From the NCBI GenBank assembly GCA_903938935.1, contig CAJAFD010000479.1:1-9000 (forward strand): a DNA stretch of 9,000 nt. The letters run 5' to 3'. Of the stretch, positions 5,595-9,000 are shown piece by piece (positions within the stretch are counted from its first letter, which is position 1; each line of letters starts with the position of its first letter). The translations under genes were made by a program, and so were the position numbers. Below the pieces are notes generated by a model. That model searched no databases. It saw only the letters and a program-made list of their open reading frames with translations, and was not told the origin of the DNA. Source of the stretch: an uncultured Opitutia bacterium (GTDB taxonomy: Bacteria > Verrucomicrobiota > Verrucomicrobiia > Opitutales > Opitutaceae).

Positions 5595-6938
5595 ATGCAT
5601 GCTCCGCTCGATCGAGATTTGCCCAATGTGGTTACGATGCGCGTGGTTCCCGTCGCGGGTCATGATGGTATGTTGCTCAATCTCAGTGGCGCACATGGGC
5701 CTTATTTCACACGCAACATTGTGTTGCTCACGGATAATTCTGGCCGCACGGGCGTCGGTGAGGTGCCGGGCGGAGAAAAAATTCGCCAGACGCTGGAGGA
5801 CGCGCGCGAGCTCGTCATCGGCCAGCCAATCGGTGCAAGTGCGGCAGTGATCGAGACGGTGCGCGAGCGTTTTGGCGACCGCGATGCGGGCGGGCGCGGA
5901 CAGCAAACGTTTGATCTCCGCACGACGATCCACGCAATGACGGCGATCGAGTCCGCGATGCTCGATCTGCATGGACAATTCTTGAACGTGCCGGTGGCGG
6001 CGTTGCTCGGCGTCGGCCAACAGCGCAAGTCCGTCGAGGTGCTCGGTTATCTTTTCTACGTCGGAGATCGGACGAAAACGGATCTAGCCTATCGCAGCGA
6101 ACCCGAGGCGCGGGATGATTGGCTGCGGCTGCGTCACGAAGTCGCTTTGACCACGCCCGAGATCGTACGCCTGGCTGAGGCCGCGCAAGAGCGCTACGGT
6201 TTCAGCGATTTCAAGCTCAAGGGCGGCGTCTGTCGCGGCGAAGAAGAAATGGAGGCGGTCACGGCGCTCGCGCAGCGGTTTCCGCATTCCCGCATCACGC
6301 TCGATCCCAACGGGGCTTGGTCGCTCGACGAAGCCGTGCGCCTGTGTCGCGGCCAAAATGAGGTTTTGGCTTACGCCGAAGACCCATGCGGCGCCGAGAA
6401 AGGATTTTCCGGCCGCGAGATCATGGCGGAGTTTCGCCGCGCGACAGGTTTGCCCACGGCGACCAATATGGTGGCGACGGATTGGCGCGAATTGGATCAC
6501 GCGCTGGCGTTGCAAGCGGTGGATATTCCGCTGGCCGATCCGCATTTCTGGACGATGCAAGGCTCGGTGCGCGTCGCCCAGGTGTGCGAGGAGCGCGGGC
6601 TGATGTGGGGTTCGCATTCAAATAACCACTTCGATGTTTCCCTCGCGATGTTTACGCACGTCGCCGCCGCGGCACCGGGGCGCGTGACAGCGATCGACAC
6701 CCATTGGATCTGGCAAGACGGCCAACGCCTCACGCGCGAGCCGTTGGTGATCGCCGAAGGTAAACTCACCGTGCCTTCGCGGCCGGGACTCGGGATTGAG
6801 ATTGACCCGGTGCAATTGGAGCAGGCCCACGAGCTTTATCGGCGCGTCGGGGGCGGGGCCCGCGACGACACCGTGGCGATGCAGTATTTAATCCCCGGTT
6901 GGAAATTCGACCCCAAGCGGCCGTGCTTGGCGCGGTAA
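5595..6938 (+). CDS. gudD: Glucarate dehydratase
   Basis: A 447-residue enolase-superfamily enzyme, nearly the same length as E. coli GudD. It dehydrates D-glucarate (and often L-idarate) to 5-keto-4-deoxy-D-glucarate in the cytoplasm. All expected active-site residues are visible: the catalytic KLK pair Lys207 and Lys209, metal ligands Asp237 (DPNGAW), Glu262 (AEDPCG) and Asn291 (TNM), the general base His341 in GSHSNNHFD and its partner Asp368 in DTHWIWQ. N-terminal capping-domain residues include HGPYFTRNIV (34-43). ATG 5595 is preceded by an AT-rich stretch and the pyrimidine tract CTTCCTTCCCTTT, with no Shine-Dalgarno. It is last in the kdgD-permease-gudD operon, and a weak terminator-like hairpin begins at its stop codon. 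Nothing suggests damage. Confidence 0.97.
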   Translation: MHAPLDRDLPNVVTMRVVPVAGHDGMLLNLSGAHGPYFTRNIVLLTDNSGRTGVGEVPGGEKIRQTLEDARELVIGQPIGASAAVIETVRERFGDRDAGGRGQQTFDLRTTIHAMTAIESAMLDLHGQFLNVPVAALLGVGQQRKSVEVLGYLFYVGDRTKTDLAYRSEPEARDDWLRLRHEVALTTPEIVRLAEAAQERYGFSDFKLKGGVCRGEEEMEAVTALAQRFPHSRITLDPNGAWSLDEAVRLCRGQNEVLAYAEDPCGAEKGFSGREIMAEFRRATGLPTATNMVATDWRELDHALALQAVDIPLADPHFWTMQGSVRVAQVCEERGLMWGSHSNNHFDVSLAMFTHVAAAAPGRVTAIDTHWIWQDGQRLTREPLVIAEGKLTVPSRPGLGIEIDPVQLEQAHELYRRVGGGARDDTVAMQYLIPGWKFDPKRPCLAR

Positions 6939-6959
6939 CACCCTTGTAGGTGTGTTTTT
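6938..6959 (+). terminator. Weak terminator-like hairpin after gudD
   Basis: A 5-bp inverted repeat ACACC (6938-6942) / GGTGT (6949-6953) with a 6-base loop is followed by G and TTTTT (6955-6959). Position right at the gudD stop and the T-run fit an intrinsic terminator for the glucarate operon. The stem is short and only partly GC, so efficiency would be low. Confidence 0.45.
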
Positions 6960-7045
6960 AGCCTTCGATCGTGGGTGGACTCCGCCGCATCATCGGCGTC
7001 TTTAATGGTGTCCTCGCTGCGGGAAAGACCGCTGGAAAAAGAAGA

Positions 7046-7074
7046 AGCCGCTAACTGTATTACAGTTAGCGGCT
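7046..7074 (-). terminator. Intrinsic terminator of the tRNA-Asp gene
   Basis: Near-perfect palindrome: the 14-base arms AGCCGCTAACTGTA and TACAGTTAGCGGCT flank a single base, so in RNA about 12 pairs close a 5-base loop. Read on the minus strand it starts 8 bases after the tRNA CCA end and is followed by TCTTCTTTTTCC, a T-rich tail. On the plus strand what follows is A-rich, so it works only for the minus strand. Confidence 0.85.
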
Positions 7075-7082
7075 ACCAAAAC

Positions 7083-7159
7083 TGGCGGGATGGACGGGAC
7101 TCGAACCCGCGACCTTCTGCGTGACAGGCAGACGCTCTAACCAGCTGAGCTACCACCCC
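7083..7159 (-). tRNA. tRNA-Asp (anticodon GUC)
   Basis: A 77-base tRNA with encoded CCA (plus-strand TGG 7083-7085). The acceptor stem GGGGTGG pairs with CCATCCC with one G-U pair. The D-arm is GCTC...GAGC, the anticodon stem TCTGC/GCAGA encloses loop CTGTCAC (anticodon GTC), and the T-arm GCGGG-TTCGAGT-CCCGT holds the standard TTCGA. Discriminator base G73 agrees with aspartate identity. A likely promoter lies upstream and a strong terminator directly downstream, so it appears to be a single-gene unit. Confidence 0.97.
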
Positions 7160-7181
7160 GTGGAAACGGGAAAGAGTGCGA

Positions 7182-7209
7182 AACGTAGAATTCGACTTAG
7201 GCAAGTCAA
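7182..7209 (-). promoter_or_regulatory. Likely sigma70-type promoter of tRNA-Asp
   Basis: On the minus strand TTGACT (7209-7204, five of six to consensus) is followed after 16 bases by TACGTT (7187-7182). This puts the start about 15-20 bases before the tRNA 5' end, a normal short leader. The -10 box is weak. Confidence 0.5.
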
Positions 7210-7257
7210 GCGCCTGTTTTGGGCCAACGCAAAAGAACTCTGACGTTAGCCGTGCAC

Positions 7258-8898
7258 TCAATAATGCCACGCCGCCGGTTTGGCGCTCGCCGGAGCCCGC
7301 GCGGCGATGTGTCGGTCGATTTCGCGGAGTAATTCGACGTTAGTCATCGGCTGCCAACCATGACGCGAGGACGGCGGCCCATACTGAAACGAGCCGGCAT
7401 CGTGCGGGTTTTGCGTGGCTTGCATGAACTCATCGAGCAGGCGCACGGCGAAGTTGGAATAAAAACTATCCACCGCCGCCGCGTAGACGTGGAGTTTACC
7501 CACGAGTTTCGAGCCGATCTGCGGCCATTGGCGGGAAAGATATTCGCGGAGATCGAAATTGTTGGCGCGCATCGCCTCGACGACGGCGCGATCGATTTTC
7601 CCTGTCTTTAAATTCCAGACGGGCAGGGGATAGCCGTCGGGTCCGACTGAAGTGTGTTTCCACCATTCGAAACGCCCTTCCTGCGTGCCCAGCACTGCGG
7701 CGCGTTGGCTACTGCGGCGATTCATCGTCGCGCCCCCTTCCAGGCCGGGCGTGGTTTTTTCGATAAAGGCGTTTTCGTCGGCGTAAATATTTACACCGCC
7801 ATAATAGAGCCGGAAATCCACCGGATCCGGCGAAAACGCCCACGCGCCGCCGAAGACTTCCGGATAATAAAGCTGCAAAGCCAACGAGCCCCAGCCGCCC
7901 GTGGAGCTCCCGGTGAGCACGCGTGCGTATTCGGCTTTGATCATGCGAAAACGCGCCTCCAGCGCCGGCATCAACTCCTGCAAGATCGCGTCGCCGTAAG
8001 GTCCGCAATTGGGCGAATTTACGCCGTAAGAATCGTCGAAATATGGCGTGGGATGTTGAAACGTGACGAGAATCATCCGCGGAAAATCGGCGGATTGCCA
8101 CGCCGCGGAAAATCCCGCGCCTTTATCCACTTGGCCGGCGGGTCCGCCTGAGCCGCCTGTTACGTCGCTCTTAATCACGGGATTAAATCCAAAGGGCGCC
8201 GCGATGCTGAAATGATTTTGAATGTAAACGACCGGATAATGCACGTCCGGGTGTTGGTCATAATCTTTGGGCAAAAGAATCGTGGCGCCGAGGTACATCG
8301 GGTGGCCCCAGAATTTGCTGAGCAAGGGGCTTTGGAATTTGATGCGTTGCACCCAAGCTGTGTCGGCGGGCACGTCGATCGGCGGAATGATATTTTCCAG
8401 CGGAAGGATGATCGACGTCGGCGCTTCGGGCCCGATGTGAATTTTCTGCGTCGTACTGAAGAGATTTCCTGGCGAACGCGCGAAATTCTGCCCTTCCCAC
8501 TGGTCCATGTGCGCCCAAATCACGTGACCATCGGCGCGGTGAAACTCCGTGAGCACATTGAAAACGGCCTGCACGTAATAGTCGCCGGGGGCGAGATCGC
8601 GGAGTGTTTGCTCGGGAGCGCCGGCGGTCGTCAGCGGTACGTGCAGGCGTTGGCTGGCCTTCACGCCGTGCGCATCGAGGCCGAAGAGGCTGGTGTTGGA
8701 TTGAAAGCGCGGCTCGGACTGTGCCGTCGGCGCGAAATAAATAAACAACCGGCCGGCTGTGACGCCGGGCGCCAACGTTTCCGGGAGCACAGCGGAAACG
8801 TGCAGCGCGTTCGCGGGACCTGTTTTTGGCGTCGCCGCTTTACTAAAAACTGCACACGCAAAAAAAACTCCAAGGGCAAAAGCTAGGTGGCGCATCAT
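7258..8898 (-). CDS. Exported alpha/beta hydrolase, putative esterase (esterase D / feruloyl esterase-like)
   Basis: A 546-residue protein counted from ATG 8898 (ATG 8895 also fits). Residues 1-21 form a signal peptide: Arg-His, a hydrophobic run LAFALGVFFACAVF, then Ser-Lys-Ala before a likely signal peptidase I site, so it should be periplasmic or secreted. Residues about 25-185 form an N-terminal domain I cannot name. From about 190 it resembles the putative esterase family (PF00756), which hydrolyses acyl esters: TILLPKDYDQHPDVHYPVVYI, then the nucleophile elbow Gly-Ser-Ser332-Thr-Gly-Gly, with Asp477 (AAAVDSFYSN) and His513 (SSRHGW) as plausible triad partners. The longer reading from TTG 8934 was rejected because it buries the signal peptide. 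No Shine-Dalgarno is seen. Neighbours give no substrate; a plant-polysaccharide esterase would suit a glucarate user, but that is a guess. Confidence 0.85.
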   Translation of the reverse strand: MMRHLAFALGVFFACAVFSKAATPKTGPANALHVSAVLPETLAPGVTAGRLFIYFAPTAQSEPRFQSNTSLFGLDAHGVKASQRLHVPLTTAGAPEQTLRDLAPGDYYVQAVFNVLTEFHRADGHVIWAHMDQWEGQNFARSPGNLFSTTQKIHIGPEAPTSIILPLENIIPPIDVPADTAWVQRIKFQSPLLSKFWGHPMYLGATILLPKDYDQHPDVHYPVVYIQNHFSIAAPFGFNPVIKSDVTGGSGGPAGQVDKGAGFSAAWQSADFPRMILVTFQHPTPYFDDSYGVNSPNCGPYGDAILQELMPALEARFRMIKAEYARVLTGSSTGGWGSLALQLYYPEVFGGAWAFSPDPVDFRLYYGGVNIYADENAFIEKTTPGLEGGATMNRRSSQRAAVLGTQEGRFEWWKHTSVGPDGYPLPVWNLKTGKIDRAVVEAMRANNFDLREYLSRQWPQIGSKLVGKLHVYAAAVDSFYSNFAVRLLDEFMQATQNPHDAGSFQYGPPSSRHGWQPMTNVELLREIDRHIAARAPASAKPAAWHY

Positions 8899-9000
8899 CA
8901 CGCCGAGATTTCCGCGGCTAGAAATCCATAGCAACGGAGATTTCGGCTGCGTTTGAGTTTAAAACCTGACGCGGATACGCCCTGATTTATCAACTCGCTG
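8899..9000. other. Right-edge region upstream of the esterase gene
   Basis: About 100 bases with no frame I can support on either strand. It should hold the esterase promoter, but I see no convincing -35/-10 pair. GAGATTTC occurs twice (8905-8912 and 8937-8944), and GATTTC 8907-8912 faces GAAATC 8921-8926. These are too short to call a regulatory element. Confidence 0.3.

Noticed and set aside
6971..7054. Possible 27-residue small protein from GTG 6971
   Set aside because: It has coding-like composition but no ribosome binding site and runs into the tRNA terminator stem; too short to support.
7083..7260. tRNA-Asp as an integration site for a genomic island
   Set aside because: No integrase gene and no repeated copy of the tRNA 3' end was seen in the window.
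7073..7270. Minus-strand 65-residue frame with GVVAQLVRASACHAEGRG
   Set aside because: This is the well-known false peptide obtained by translating a tRNA gene; it covers the whole tRNA-Asp and has no coding support.
8899..8934. TTG start giving the esterase 12 more residues
   Set aside because: It would place a polar stretch ahead of a typical signal peptide; ATG 8898 or 8895 gives a normal one.

Overview
This 9 kb window comes from a GC-rich bacterium. The genes fit a heterotrophic member of the Verrucomicrobiota, perhaps Opitutaceae-like. That placement is an inference from gene content, base composition and the general lack of Shine-Dalgarno sequences; no taxonomic marker gene is present. 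I see no mobile element, CRISPR array or phage gene.

Layout. (1) 1-128: the C-terminal end of an unrecognised plus-strand gene. It overlaps in antisense the tail of a minus-strand GalU-like sugar nucleotidyltransferase (30-707) that looks C-terminally truncated. (2) 832-3201: three co-directional pterin genes: a 6-pyruvoyl-tetrahydropterin synthase-type protein, a type IB GTP cyclohydrolase (FolE2) and a short-chain dehydrogenase resembling bacterial sepiapterin reductase. (3) 3303-6938: a compact D-glucarate catabolic operon: 5-dehydro-4-deoxyglucarate dehydratase (kdgD), a GudP-type MFS permease and glucarate dehydratase (gudD). (4) 7046-7209: a minus-strand tRNA-Asp(GUC) with a likely promoter and a strong terminator. 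(5) 7258-8898: a minus-strand exported esterase-like alpha/beta hydrolase. The last 100 bases hold no gene I can support.

How the genes work together. FolE2 turns GTP into 7,8-dihydroneopterin triphosphate, the PTPS-type enzyme can turn that into 6-pyruvoyl-tetrahydropterin, and a sepiapterin-reductase-like SDR can reduce that to a tetrahydrobiopterin-type cofactor. Two sequence features favour this over a queuosine role: the Cys-x5-His-Gly-His signature of the PTPS (queuosine-type QueD usually has Cys-x3-His-Gly-His) and the C-terminal tail of the SDR. This apparently complete BH4-type route is the most interesting content of the window. In the second operon, glucarate is imported by the permease, dehydrated by GudD to 5-keto-4-deoxyglucarate, and dehydrated and decarboxylated by KdgD to 2-oxoglutarate semialdehyde. 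The dehydrogenase that would finish the route to 2-oxoglutarate is not in the window.

None of the eight protein start sites has a convincing Shine-Dalgarno sequence, and several are preceded by pyrimidine tracts.
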